Of a DNA stretch of 57,865 nucleotides, positions 1-8,197 are shown in pieces. Numbering within the stretch: position 1 is the stretch's first letter; each line of letters starts with the position of its first letter. Both the position numbers and the translations under genes were made by a program. Below the pieces are notes generated by a model. That model made no database searches. It was given only the letters and a program-made list of their open reading frames with translations, and had not been told where the DNA came from. The stretch spans positions 1 to 57,865 of the forward strand of contig CANHMG010000004.1 of assembly GCA_947461795.1 (NCBI GenBank), in the 5' to 3' direction. Source of the stretch: Flavobacteriaceae bacterium. Its GTDB lineage: Bacteria > Bacteroidota > Bacteroidia > Flavobacteriales > Flavobacteriaceae.

Positions 1-17
1 AGGTTTTATATATCGTA

Positions 18-25
18 CAAATGTA
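18..25 (-). promoter_or_regulatory. possible -7 element for a gene left of the window
   Basis: CAAATGTA on the plus strand reads TACATTTG on the minus strand and fits the TAnnTTTG -7 consensus. A CAA (TTG on minus) at 49-51 is 23 bases away, slightly far for a -33 box. It would drive a divergent gene outside the window. Weak call. Confidence 0.3.
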
Positions 26-82
26 CCTATTATTAATTTTTAGAATGCCAAAGTTCCCATAAATATATCAACACTAAAGTAT

Positions 83-90
83 TACTTTTG
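83..90 (+). promoter_or_regulatory. -7 promoter element of rsmG
   Basis: TACTTTTG matches TAnnTTTG exactly. It lies 15 bases upstream of the ATG at 106. The TTG inside it (88-90) is in frame with rsmG but belongs to the promoter, so it is not the start codon. No clear -33 TTG was found. Confidence 0.6.
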
Positions 91-105
91 TTAAAAAAAC
101 AAAGC

Positions 106-735
106 ATGAAAGAAATTCTTAGGTATTTTCCAGATCTTACGGAGCTTCAAATCTCACAATTTCAACAATTAGAAGTTTTATATCAAGATTGGAATGCTAA
201 AATAAATCTGATTTCTAGAAAAGATATTGAGGAGTTGTATGTGAAACATGTGTTGCATTCTCTCGCAATCGCCAAAATTCAAAAATTCGAGCCTGGTACT
301 TATGTATTAGATGTTGGAACTGGCGGCGGTTTTCCGGGAATCCCATTAGCGATATTGTTTCCAGAAACTCGATTTTATTTAATTGATGTAATTTTGAAAA
401 AGATTAATGTTGTGAAGGCTGTCGCGGATGCTATTGGATTGAAAAATGTAAAAGCAGAACAATTACGTGCTGAAAATGTCAAAGGCGATTTCGATTTCAT
501 TGTGAGTAGAGCGGTTACCAATATGCCTGATTTCTACATGTGGGTGAAAGATAAAATAAAGAAACAAAACAAGCACGAGTTAAAGAACGGTATCTTGTAT
601 TTGAAAGGTGGCGATTTAACGGAGGAGTTGAAGGATTTCCCTAAGGCAACCGAATATCCAATTGCTGAATTTTTTGAGAATGAATTCTTCGAAACCAAAA
701 AGGTGGTTCATTTGCCTTTGAAGTTTAAGGTATAA
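106..735 (+). CDS. rsmG: 16S rRNA (guanine-527-N7)-methyltransferase RsmG (GidB)
   Basis: RsmG uses S-adenosylmethionine to methylate N7 of G527 in 16S rRNA, in the cytoplasm. The protein is 209 residues, normal for the family. The SAM-binding loop VLDVGTGGGFPGIPLAI is near residues 67-83, and the family motif FIVSRAVTNM follows near residue 130. The start is set at ATG 106 because the in-frame TTG at 88 lies inside the promoter -7 element. The gene appears monocistronic: a strong terminator follows 11 bases after the stop, and the next gene is convergent. The identification is secure from family motifs; activity is inferred. Confidence 0.95.
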   Translation: MKEILRYFPDLTELQISQFQQLEVLYQDWNAKINLISRKDIEELYVKHVLHSLAIAKIQKFEPGTYVLDVGTGGGFPGIPLAILFPETRFYLIDVILKKINVVKAVADAIGLKNVKAEQLRAENVKGDFDFIVSRAVTNMPDFYMWVKDKIKKQNKHELKNGILYLKGGDLTEELKDFPKATEYPIAEFFENEFFETKKVVHLPLKFKV

Positions 736-745
736 TGATTCAATT

Positions 746-787
746 AAAAAAAAGCCACAAAAGGAAAGTTTTTGTGGCTTTTTTTTT
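746..787. terminator. bidirectional intrinsic terminator
   Basis: AAGCCACAAAA (752-762) pairs with TTTTGTGGCTT (770-780) around a 7-base loop, with A and T runs on both sides. It serves rsmG and the convergent T9SS protein gene. Confidence 0.9.
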
Positions 788-802
788 AGTTATTAATTTG
801 AC

Positions 803-1822
803 TTATTTTTTTACAATTTTTCGAATTGTTTTCCCTGAGTTAGTTTCAATTGTAGCATTATAAATACCACTTTGTAGATTCCCTAGAGAGACGGAGTCTT
901 CAATGTTTGAATTCTCAAAAACAATTCTGCCGCTAATGTCAGTAATCGTAACACGAATTATTTTCTGATTTTGATTATCGAAATAAAGTCGATCTTGAGT
1001 AGGATTCGGATATATTGTCATTGCATTATTAATGGTAATACTTTGATTAACGCCAAGGGGAAGATTATATTTTTCGAATTGATCATAAACTTCATTATTG
1101 ATGCCTTGTAGTGGAACATTAACAATCGTATGAGATGACCTAAAGATTGGAGAATTTGAACCGCCATTAATATAATAATAATGTAAGGTTTGTTCTATTG
1201 TACCTACAGTGCCTAAAAATCCAAGAGTCATTGTAATGTTTTGAATTGATTTAAGTCGTGTTACTTCATAGGATGTTACTCCTGTTCCGTCAATATTGAG
1301 ATTTAAGGTTCCATAAGCGTCAACACTAACATTTATTGTTCCGGTAACATTTCCGTTTGTATTTCCAGAAGTAAAAGTTCCGGCTAAGTTATCTAAGTTT
1401 GAGTAGCCATAACTTAATGGAAAAGTTCCTAATAATGCATTGTTAGTTGCAAAATTAAGTTCAATTTGTGGATTTATAAGTCCAGTAATCGAAACTACTC
1501 CTAGGATTTCTTTAGAATAGATTTTAGAATCTGAAACATTTAGGCCAATGGTAGAAACGGTAACTGTACTAGTTGTTGTGTTAGGGTAAGTGGTGATTTC
1601 TTGTAAAGTTGGAGTGAGATTATTATCAGTTGATGATCCAATTTGAGTTAAATCGACAAAATTCCAGGATGCACTTTGTCCTGAAGGGTTTTGATCAAGA
1701 GGAATAGAAGTAGAAACAACAGTGTAAGTTGATCCATTAACTGGATAATAAGAATTAATCGGTGCCTGTGCATTACAAACCATTGAAAAAATTAGAATTG
1801 CAAAAAGTAATTTTGATTTCAT
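803..1822 (-). CDS. secreted protein with T9SS type A C-terminal sorting domain
   Basis: A 339-residue exported protein. An N-terminal signal peptide (about residues 1-19, ending CNAQA) targets it to Sec. The last 75 residues form a type A T9SS sorting domain with the hallmarks IYPNPTQDRL, ITDISGRIV, LQSGIYNATIET and a terminal KIVKK. Such proteins cross the outer membrane by the type IX system and are usually cleaved and attached to the surface or released. The middle is Thr/Ser/Asn-rich and beta-like, without a domain I can name. A near-consensus -7 (TACTTTCG on the minus strand) precedes the start. The IS remnant lies upstream. Function of the central region is unknown. Confidence 0.85.
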   Translation of the reverse strand: MKSKLLFAILIFSMVCNAQAPINSYYPVNGSTYTVVSTSIPLDQNPSGQSASWNFVDLTQIGSSTDNNLTPTLQEITTYPNTTTSTVTVSTIGLNVSDSKIYSKEILGVVSITGLINPQIELNFATNNALLGTFPLSYGYSNLDNLAGTFTSGNTNGNVTGTINVSVDAYGTLNLNIDGTGVTSYEVTRLKSIQNITMTLGFLGTVGTIEQTLHYYYINGGSNSPIFRSSHTIVNVPLQGINNEVYDQFEKYNLPLGVNQSITINNAMTIYPNPTQDRLYFDNQNQKIIRVTITDISGRIVFENSNIEDSVSLGNLQSGIYNATIETNSGKTIRKIVKK

Positions 1823-1894
1823 AAAAATTGAATTTAAAAATAGACTTCGAAAGTACTAAATATTTCTTTTTCAGAGCAATAAAAAAAGTCTATA

Positions 1895-2853
1895 ATAACC
1901 CGTTGGGTGTGATTATTTGAAGTAAAATAAATTGATAAAATATTGGTCAAGATGCTGAAATTCAGTATTCTTAAGTCGCATAAATAACCAATAACAATGT
2001 CAAATATAATAAAAAAATATTTAAGAGTTTTAGAAGTTATAAGTTCTTTGAATTGAGAACTAGAACGTAAATCAGATGTTGCATAAAAAAAATGTCTGAT
2101 TTAGAAGTATTTGCAATGAGATTAACGGTAGAATTCATGTCGATTGATATCGAAAACTCTATATTTAAAGAGATTAGTAAGGCACAAATACCTAATTTAA
2201 TTGAGCGAAGTCAGTTTAATAAAAGTAGACGAAAATTATTTTTATTTTTAGAATAAGTAAGAACAAAATTACCCTCTCGGTTTTTAGAATTTGAAGATTA
2301 TTATATTGTTGATCGTGTGCCTTTGGAAATTTGCAAGTTTGTTCGTCATAGGAGAATTAAAATTTGTAATAACGATTATTAAACTTCTCCTTCAAAAGGG
2401 TTTTGCGCATCTCAAAATAACTGGTTTTACAGATATAAATTGAATGGAGCTTTTTCTGTAGTTTGCGTTTTTCATTCTTTAGCTAATACAAAATCGGAAG
2501 TTCACAATCTTCATTTTTTGAAAAATATATAACACCAAATATCTAATTGTGTCTTGCTTGGTGATAGAGGTTACTTATCTCAAAGCATTCAGTTAGATTT
2601 ATTTCAAACTGTAAATATCAGTTTAGAAATACCAAAAAGATTATAAGTCACAACCTTATATCAATAGAAAATCAAGAAAAAGGATTGAAACATTATTTTC
2701 ACAATTATGCTAAAACTTTTTAAAGGTTTTAATACAAGAATTTTAGCAAAAATAACAGCATTAACATTGGTTCAAGGTATCAATAAATTCATTTTTGATA
2801 GATCAATAAACAATATTAAAAATCAAATAATTTAATTACACCCAACGGGTTAT
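1895..2853 (+). mobile_element. decayed IS982-family insertion sequence
   Basis: A 16-bp perfect inverted repeat (ATAACCCGTTGGGTGT at 1895-1910 and its complement at 2838-2853) bounds a 959-bp unit, a typical size for IS982. The inside is a broken transposase reading away from the left end. If the outer end is taken as ACCC, the flanks are tataata and tatagtt, so any target-site duplication has diverged. The element is almost certainly immobile. It fills most of the gene-free stretch 1823-3065; the remainder is AT-rich flank plus the promoter of the lipoprotein gene. Confidence 0.85.
1997..2835 (+). pseudogene. IS982-family transposase, broken by stops and a frameshift
   Basis: The reading starts at ATG 1997 (MSNIIKKYLRVLEVISSLN, then a stop), shifts frame near 2085, and resumes as MSDLEVFAMRLTVEFMSIDI. 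It then shows IPNLIERSQFNKSRRKLF, a stop near 2254, IVDRVPLEICKF, FCASQNNWFYRYKLNG, CVLLGDRGYLSQSIQLDLF, IPKRL plus a stop, RKSRKRIETLFSQLC plus a stop, and ILAKITALTLVQGINKF-like residues to NNIKNQII. These blocks match the order and spacing of IS982 DDE transposases (D in IVDR, D in LGDRGY, E in RIETLF). At least six in-frame stops make it nonfunctional. Confidence 0.85.
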
Positions 2854-2956
2854 AGTTAATTATAAGCAAACTAGAATTTAAAATTTATGTTAAATTTTAA
2901 CATTTTTACAATAGTTACGTATTTCATCGTTTTTTATTGTAGAATGTCGATGATTC

Positions 2957-2988
2957 TTGGTTATAATGTTAAATAATAATTACTTTGG
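2957..2988 (+). promoter_or_regulatory. probable promoter of the lipoprotein gene
   Basis: TTG at 2957-2959, 20 bases, then TTACTTTG (2980-2987), which is one mismatch from TAnnTTTG. The same variant with the same 20-base spacing precedes the SAM riboswitch. It predicts a leader of roughly 70 bases. Confidence 0.45.
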
Positions 2989-3065
2989 TGTAAGACTAAT
3001 TTTTTATTTAAACAGGATTGCTAAAGCCTGAATCAAGTAAGCTAAATTTTAATAAAATAAAATAA

Positions 3066-3557
3066 ATGGAAACATTAAAAATGATTAATTCTAAGTTTGG
3101 TTTAGCAAGTGTTCTACTTGTAAGTGTATTCTCTTTTTTAATTACATCATGTTCTAGTGATAGTAAAAGTTCAGAAAATAGAGTAGAGAGTTCAATTATA
3201 CCGGAATCCTGGGGTGACAGACCTATAACAGTGACAGAATCACCAATCAGTTTAAGCTCGAAAAATGTTGTCTTTAATGTTTGGGATAGTGGACAAATTG
3301 ATGGTGACATTATTACACTTGTTGTAAATGGTAGAATTGTTCTAGATACCTATGAACTTACTGGTTCAGAATTTAGTGTGCCAGTGGAATTAGACAATTT
3401 AGGGTATAATTATGTGCTTTTATATGCTCATAATGAGGGTAGTATTTCGCCAAATACTGCTGCATTGTCAATGACAGATAGCGATGGAAACTATCAACTT
3501 CTTACACTTTCAGCTGATCTTCTGAGTAATAGTGCTTGTGATCTTATTGTACAGTAA
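3066..3557 (+). CDS. small predicted lipoprotein, function unknown
   Basis: A 163-residue protein with a lipoprotein signal: hydrophobic segment at residues 16-26, then lipobox LITSC with Cys near residue 29, followed by a Ser-rich linker. An alternative start is Met6 at 3081; the signal sequence works from either. Residues about 60-160 hold a beta-rich stretch (VVFNVWDSGQIDGDIITLVV, NGRIVLDTYEL, YVLLYAHNEGSISPNTAALS). Blocks of this style recur in Bacteroidetes surface lipoproteins, but I cannot assign a function. It lies just downstream of the IS remnant and is convergent with pruA, sharing its terminator. No sorting domain is present, so it is expected to be lipid-anchored. Confidence 0.75.
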   Translation: METLKMINSKFGLASVLLVSVFSFLITSCSSDSKSSENRVESSIIPESWGDRPITVTESPISLSSKNVVFNVWDSGQIDGDIITLVVNGRIVLDTYELTGSEFSVPVELDNLGYNYVLLYAHNEGSISPNTAALSMTDSDGNYQLLTLSADLLSNSACDLIVQ

Positions 3558-3700
3558 TTTTTGTAAGAGAGAATTATTAATAAGTAGAAAATTAAAATAA
3601 TAAGTTAGTAATTACTGTATAGATTGAATTTTTAGTAAGTAAAATTTATATCAAAATCATAAAGCTAAAAAAGGAATCTTAATTTTTCAATGATACTATA

Positions 3701-3744
3701 AAAAAAGTTGTTGTTTCAAATAATGGAACAACAACTTTTTTTTT
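3701..3744. terminator. bidirectional intrinsic terminator
   Basis: A 15-bp perfect stem: AAAAAAGTTGTTGTT (3701-3715) with AACAACAACTTTTTT (3727-3741), followed by a T run. It serves the lipoprotein gene (plus) and pruA (minus). Confidence 0.9.
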
Positions 3745-3753
3745 ATAAGATAA

Positions 3754-5385
3754 TTAAATTTCTCCCAAAAATGGATAGCGATAATCTTCTGGAGTAACAA
3801 AAGTTTCTTTGATGGTTCTTGGAGATGCCCAACGTAACAAATTCAGTGCAGAACCTGCTTTGTCATTAGTACCTGATGCTCTTGCTCCACCAAAAGGTTG
3901 CATTCCAACAACAGCTCCGGTAGGTTTGTCATTGACGTAGAAATTTCCTGCAGCATTTTGAAGCGCTGTTGTTGCTTCTTCAATAGCATAACGATCTTGA
4001 CTGAAAACAGCACCTGTTAATGCATATTCGGAAGTTTGATCTACAAGTTGCAAAGTCTCATTCCATTTGGAATCTTCATAGACATAAATAGTCATTACAG
4101 GACCGAACAATTCTGTTTCCATCGTTGTATATTTTGGGTCTGTAGTGACAATAACTGTAGGTTCTATAAAATAACCTTTCGATTTGTCATAGTTCCCGCC
4201 AATGATGATTTCTGCATTGGTGTCTTTTTTAGCTTGGTCGATGTAACTCGCCAATTTATCAAAAGATCCTTCGTGAATAACGGCAGTAATAAAATTACTA
4301 AAATCTTCTGGCGAACCCATTTTCATGGATTTTACATCAGTAATTAGTTGCGATTTAACGTCATTCCACAAGCTTTTTGGAATATAAGCTCTAGAAGCTG
4401 CGGAACATTTTTGTCCTTGAAATTCAAAGGCTCCACGGGCAATTCCTGTAACTACTTGTTTTACATTGGCACTTGGATGTGCAATAATGAAATCTTTTCC
4501 ACCAGTTTCCCCAACAATTCTTGGATAGGTTTTATAGTGATGAATATTCATTCCAATGGTTTTCCATATGTCTTTGAAAACATGAGTGGAACCTGTAAAG
4601 TGAACTCCTGCAAAATCACGACTCGCAAAAACAGTTTCGCTTATCATTTGAGCATCACCAAAAACTACATTGATAACACCATCAGGAAGACCAGCTTCTT
4701 TAAAGATATCTATGATGATTTTAGCGGAAAAGACTTGGCTATCGCTTGGTTTCCATAGTACCACATTGCCCATCATCGCAGCACTAGCAGGAAGATTCGC
4801 AGCAATGGCTGTAAAATTGAAAGGCGTTATAGCATACACAAAACCTTCTAAAGGACGATATTCCAAACGATTCCATACTGCAGAATCTGATTTGGGTTGG
4901 TCGTTATAGATTTGTGTCATGAATTCAACGTTATAACGTAAAAAGTCAATCAATTCACACGAAGCATCAATTTCTGCTTGAAAAATAGTCTTCGATTGCG
5001 CAATCATTGTCGCTGCATTGATGCGAGCTCGATACGGACCCGCAATTAATTCGGCTGCTTTTAAGAAAATGGCAGCACGTTGTTCCCACGCCATATTGGC
5101 CCATTTAGTTTTAGATTCTAACGCATTAGCAATGGCTTTTTCAACATGTTTTTTCTCTGCTAAATGATAGGTACCAACGATATGTTGATGATCATGAGGA
5201 GCAGACATGGTCCGTGTATTTCCTGTTTTTATTTCTTCGCTACCAATGTATAAAGGCACCTCGATTTTTTCGTTCCACATCTTTTTGTAAGCTGCTAAAA
5301 CAGCCGCTTTTTCAGGCGAATTAGGTGCGTACGATTTTACAGGTTCGTTAACTGCTTTGGGTACGTGAAAGAATCCTTTGAGCAT
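3754..5385 (-). CDS. pruA: L-glutamate gamma-semialdehyde (1-pyrroline-5-carboxylate) dehydrogenase
   Basis: This NAD-dependent enzyme oxidises glutamate gamma-semialdehyde to glutamate, the second step of proline breakdown. The 543-residue aldehyde dehydrogenase fold is complete. The catalytic Glu is in GETGGKDF (about residue 293) and the catalytic Cys in FQGQKCSAASR (about residue 327). ITPFNFTAIAANLPASAA and FGGARASGTNDKAG are typical of P5CDH. The start was chosen at MLKGFFHVPK: a -7 element (TACTTTTG on minus, 5433-5440) lies between this ATG and an upstream in-frame start. No proline dehydrogenase gene is adjacent. It ends at a shared terminator. Secure call. Confidence 0.95.
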   Translation of the reverse strand: MLKGFFHVPKAVNEPVKSYAPNSPEKAAVLAAYKKMWNEKIEVPLYIGSEEIKTGNTRTMSAPHDHQHIVGTYHLAEKKHVEKAIANALESKTKWANMAWEQRAAIFLKAAELIAGPYRARINAATMIAQSKTIFQAEIDASCELIDFLRYNVEFMTQIYNDQPKSDSAVWNRLEYRPLEGFVYAITPFNFTAIAANLPASAAMMGNVVLWKPSDSQVFSAKIIIDIFKEAGLPDGVINVVFGDAQMISETVFASRDFAGVHFTGSTHVFKDIWKTIGMNIHHYKTYPRIVGETGGKDFIIAHPSANVKQVVTGIARGAFEFQGQKCSAASRAYIPKSLWNDVKSQLITDVKSMKMGSPEDFSNFITAVIHEGSFDKLASYIDQAKKDTNAEIIIGGNYDKSKGYFIEPTVIVTTDPKYTTMETELFGPVMTIYVYEDSKWNETLQLVDQTSEYALTGAVFSQDRYAIEEATTALQNAAGNFYVNDKPTGAVVGMQPFGGARASGTNDKAGSALNLLRWASPRTIKETFVTPEDYRYPFLGEI

Positions 5386-5432
5386 ATTTTTGAATGTTGA
5401 TTGTTGTAGATTGTCGGTTTTAAAATCGAGTA

Positions 5433-5440
5433 CAAAAGTA
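5433..5440 (-). promoter_or_regulatory. -7 promoter element of pruA
   Basis: The minus strand reads TACTTTTG, an exact TAnnTTTG match 47 bases upstream of the chosen ATG. No convincing -33 TTG at the usual distance. Confidence 0.5.
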
Positions 5441-5503
5441 CAAAGGTTTATTGGAAAATTAGGCGACAAAACGGAATAAATTATTACTTGATTTCGTAGT
5501 TTC

Positions 5504-5647
5504 TAGCCCAGATAGTAGTGGAAAGCTTTTTGTTTTTGCGACTATTTTTTGGTAGCAGAAAAAAGCGACCGAAGGAAGCTCTTTTGATGCTAAACAAAGA
5601 AAGGAGCAAGGACAAATACTTGGAACGGATAGCTGGAGTGGCTTCTA
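5504..5647 (+). repeat. dispersed palindromic element, copy 1 (divergent)
   Basis: It starts TAGCCCAGATAGTAGTGG and ends GGATAGCTGGAGTGGCTTCTA, related to the ends of the other six copies (TAGCCC.GAT.G.AGCGG and GCGGACAGCAGGAA..AGCTCCTA). The interior is longer and the hairpin imperfect. Its right end contains the apaG stop codon: on the minus strand TAGAAGC begins with the TAG that ends apaG. It fills the apaG-pruA gap. Confidence 0.6.
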
Positions 5648-6031
5648 GTTTAAAGCGAAAGGAGCACTTAATTTAAAAGTGGGCACAATCACTTGGAAAT
5701 TTTTAGTAGAGGTAAAGTTGATCATGTTGAAATACCCATGCATGGCGCCAAAAGGAGATGAAAGTAAGCAGCCAGAATTGTAAGTATGTATTTCTCCAGG
5801 TTTTAAAACGGGCTTTTTTCCTATAACACCTTCGCCATCAACAGTTTCTTTTTCGTTTAAAGAATCAAAAATTTCCCAATGTCTTGAAGTAAGTTGAACC
5901 GAATCTTTACTGTGATTTTCTATGGAAACTTCGTAACTGAAAGCAAAATGTATTTTATGATTTTTGAAGTAGGTTCCTTCAAAATTTGTTAATACCGAAA
6001 TTTTTATGCCTTGGGTGATTTGAGTAACCAT
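5645..6031 (-). CDS. apaG: ApaG-domain protein
   Basis: A 128-residue, single-domain ApaG protein (fibronectin-III-like beta sandwich). Visible family blocks are YEVSIENHSKDSVQLTSRHW, VDGEGVIGKKPVLKPGE, and YNSGCLLSSPFGAMHGYF. In enterobacteria ApaG is linked to Co/Mg efflux phenotypes; its biochemical role in Bacteroidetes is not known. The gene stands alone on the minus strand between the DUF5103 gene and pruA. Its stop codon TAG forms the first bases of a dispersed repeat copy. Confidence 0.9.
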   Translation of the reverse strand: MVTQITQGIKISVLTNFEGTYFKNHKIHFAFSYEVSIENHSKDSVQLTSRHWEIFDSLNEKETVDGEGVIGKKPVLKPGEIHTYNSGCLLSSPFGAMHGYFNMINFTSTKNFQVIVPTFKLSAPFALN

Positions 6032-6105
6032 GATTTTCTTTGAATTTTGAATATCAAATTTACGAAAAAATCAATTTTAGAGAATAATTTAAAGTTAAAT
6101 TTTAT

Positions 6106-7359
6106 TTAATTGATGATATCTGTTGAACTTGCTACTGCTTTTCCTATGATTCGGTCGTAGCGTTGGTTGTTTTCTTTGTAATAAATCAAAGCAAAATAAT
6201 TGTCTTCCGTTTGAAAAAAGTTACCATCGATGGCATTGGAATTGTCTATTTTTCCGGCTTTGTCAGCCACCACATATTGGTAATTGGTAAAGCCTTGTTT
6301 GATCATAATCGCTTTCTCATAGACCGCTTTCTCGGCATTATAGTCCATTTTGCTTTCCGTATTTATCGCATAATTATTGAACATTCCATTGACGTAAATA
6401 TCTTTTTTCTCATAGAATGAAGGCGCGGATAAGGTAAAGTAAGCCCAAACATAATCCGCTTCAATTTCGTTGTTCTCTACATTGAGTGTTTTAATCAAAA
6501 AATTACCATTATAATCGGGATTATAGGTATAAGGCTGCCTAGCCCGAGCTTCATCGGTGTAGAGATATGCGTTGTAAACCCCGCCTTGTGAATCGATTTT
6601 AGCAACATTATTGGTTGCGGCTCTAACATCTTTGTTTTCAAAATATCGAAATTCATTTCCTGCCCAAAATTGAGTTTCTGTATCGTATTTGTATATCAAA
6701 TCGTTGGCTAATGTAAACATAGGTTTGATGTTCGTAATGCCAGAATTAAGTTTCCCGTTTTGGAGTAAAAGCACTTTTACATTGGTCAGTGGACTCTGAA
6801 AAGTTATGCTTGTTGATTTTACAGAAAATTCAATGTTGTGTTTGTAATTGGCATCAGCAATATTTCGTGCTCTTTTTATTTGCATGGGAACCGAGACGAT
6901 ATTTTCATACAAAATAAATTTTCTTGAGAAAACAATATCTCCATTTTCATCTACAATTTTAATAATATAATTTCCACTAACTAGTAGTTGTGTGTTTCGA
7001 TTCGGAAATTGAATTCGATAATGGGAATAAAGTTGTAATGCGTTGTAGGAGTTTGTATAATCTATAATTCGTTGATTGTCGAATCCTCTCATGTATTCGT
7101 TTATCGAAAGCTGTGATTGTTTCCAATCGTAATCACAATGAATGATTTGATAATAATAATTGGCTTCGTTTCCATGTAAATCATCAAATTGCAATTGAAA
7201 GGAATCTCCTAATTGAAAAACAGGGACAATGTTTTGCTTGTTTTGAACAAACGTAATGGTTTTGATATGAAAAGGAGGAGCTACTTCTTTTTCCACTTGA
7301 GCTGAAGCAAATGAAACTACAATGAGTAGCAATATCGAGGTGAATATAGGTTTTAGCAT
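6106..7359 (-). CDS. type IX secretion system plug protein (DUF5103)
   Basis: A 417-residue exported protein with a signal peptide (residues 1-20, ending FASAQ). The sequence follows the DUF5103 family: VFQLGDSFQLQFDDL, YYYQIIHCDYDW near residue 90, YMRGFDNQRI, FPNRNTQLLVSGNY, and a C-terminal sandwich with DIYVNGMFNNYA and QGFTNYQYVV. In Flavobacterium the founding member (Plug) occludes the periplasmic side of the SprA translocon. It fits with the several T9SS cargo genes in this window. It is monocistronic, with the map-methyltransferase pair upstream. Confidence 0.88.
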   Translation of the reverse strand: MLKPIFTSILLLIVVSFASAQVEKEVAPPFHIKTITFVQNKQNIVPVFQLGDSFQLQFDDLHGNEANYYYQIIHCDYDWKQSQLSINEYMRGFDNQRIIDYTNSYNALQLYSHYRIQFPNRNTQLLVSGNYIIKIVDENGDIVFSRKFILYENIVSVPMQIKRARNIADANYKHNIEFSVKSTSITFQSPLTNVKVLLLQNGKLNSGITNIKPMFTLANDLIYKYDTETQFWAGNEFRYFENKDVRAATNNVAKIDSQGGVYNAYLYTDEARARQPYTYNPDYNGNFLIKTLNVENNEIEADYVWAYFTLSAPSFYEKKDIYVNGMFNNYAINTESKMDYNAEKAVYEKAIMIKQGFTNYQYVVADKAGKIDNSNAIDGNFFQTEDNYFALIYYKENNQRYDRIIGKAVASSTDIIN

Positions 7360-7408
7360 AGATTTTTTTAAAAATTAAATGTACTAAAAAAATGAATAGT
7401 TAGGTTTT

Positions 7409-7431
7409 ATTAACACCATATTTATGGTGTT
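7409..7431 (-). terminator. weak terminator or stem overlapping a stop codon
   Basis: AACACCATA (7412-7420) pairs with TATGGTGTT (7423-7431) with a 2-base centre. It overlaps the stop codon of the methyltransferase gene. The following U run on the minus strand is poor, so termination is only probable. Confidence 0.45.
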
Positions 7432-8197
7432 ACTTTTTTGTGCAAACTGGAATAATTTCTCCTTTTGCCAAACAATATTTTTCTACTAAATCTGGAGTAA
7501 GCTTTTTTGTATAATCTACTTCATTTACAGTAAACCCAATATTTCTTAGTTTATCAAAATAATCTCTTCCATAGATTCGTACATGATCGTATTGTCCAAA
7601 TATTTTGGAACGCTCTTTTTGATCCGTTATTGTATCATCAGAAAAAGTCTCGGCTCTATGTAAATCCTGTGGAATTTGGAAAATGCCCATTCCACCTGGC
7701 TTTAAAACTCGAAACAATTCTTGCATCGCTTTCGTGTCATCAGGAATATGTTCTAAAACGTGGTTGCATAAAATCACATCGTAGGTGTCATCTTCAAAGG
7801 GTAGATGACAAATATCTGCTTTTACATCGGCTAATGGTGAAAGCAAATCTGTAGTAGTATATTGTAGATTTTTTTGATTCCGAAACATTTGATAAAAAGC
7901 TTGTTCAGGAGCAAAGTGAAGCACTTTTTTAGATGCTGAAAAAAAATCGGTTTCTTCTTTCAGATACAACCAAAGCAACCGATGTCTTTCTAATGAGAGA
8001 GTGCTTGGTGAAAGCACATTATTGCGTTGAGTTCCGTATCCATAAGGTAAAAAATTGCTGAAGCTTTTTCCGTCGATTGGGTCGGTAAATCGATTGCCTT
8101 TTAATAGAAATGCGAGAATAGGACGCACAACATAACTCAATCGGATGAGGATTGGGCGCGGGATAGTATTGAGTATAAGTTTAAAGATTTTCTTCAT
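7430..8197 (-). CDS. class I SAM-dependent methyltransferase
   Basis: A 255-residue methyltransferase of unknown substrate. Motif I is VLHFAPEQAF near residue 91, a variant without the usual Gly-rich loop that I have seen in a subset of Methyltransf_11 proteins. Then come LPFEDDTYDVILCNHVLEHI near residues 130-150 and FRVLKPGGMGIFQIP. The N-terminus has a basic and hydrophobic stretch (residues 5-35) that could touch the membrane. Its ATG overlaps the map stop codon by one base (TAATG), so the two are translationally coupled. Confidence 0.85.
   Translation of the reverse strand: MKKIFKLILNTIPRPILIRLSYVVRPILAFLLKGNRFTDPIDGKSFSNFLPYGYGTQRNNVLSPSTLSLERHRLLWLYLKEETDFFSASKKVLHFAPEQAFYQMFRNQKNLQYTTTDLLSPLADVKADICHLPFEDDTYDVILCNHVLEHIPDDTKAMQELFRVLKPGGMGIFQIPQDLHRAETFSDDTITDQKERSKIFGQYDHVRIYGRDYFDKLRNIGFTVNEVDYTKKLTPDLVEKYCLAKGEIIPVCTKK

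Noticed and set aside
1-105. Possible replication origin near rsmG (gidB)
   Set aside because: rsmG is near oriC in some bacteria, but there is no dnaA, no DnaA-box cluster and only 105 bases upstream are visible.
3008-3310. A minus-strand reading opposite the lipoprotein gene
   Set aside because: No signal, motif or promoter, and it contradicts the lipobox-containing frame on the plus strand.
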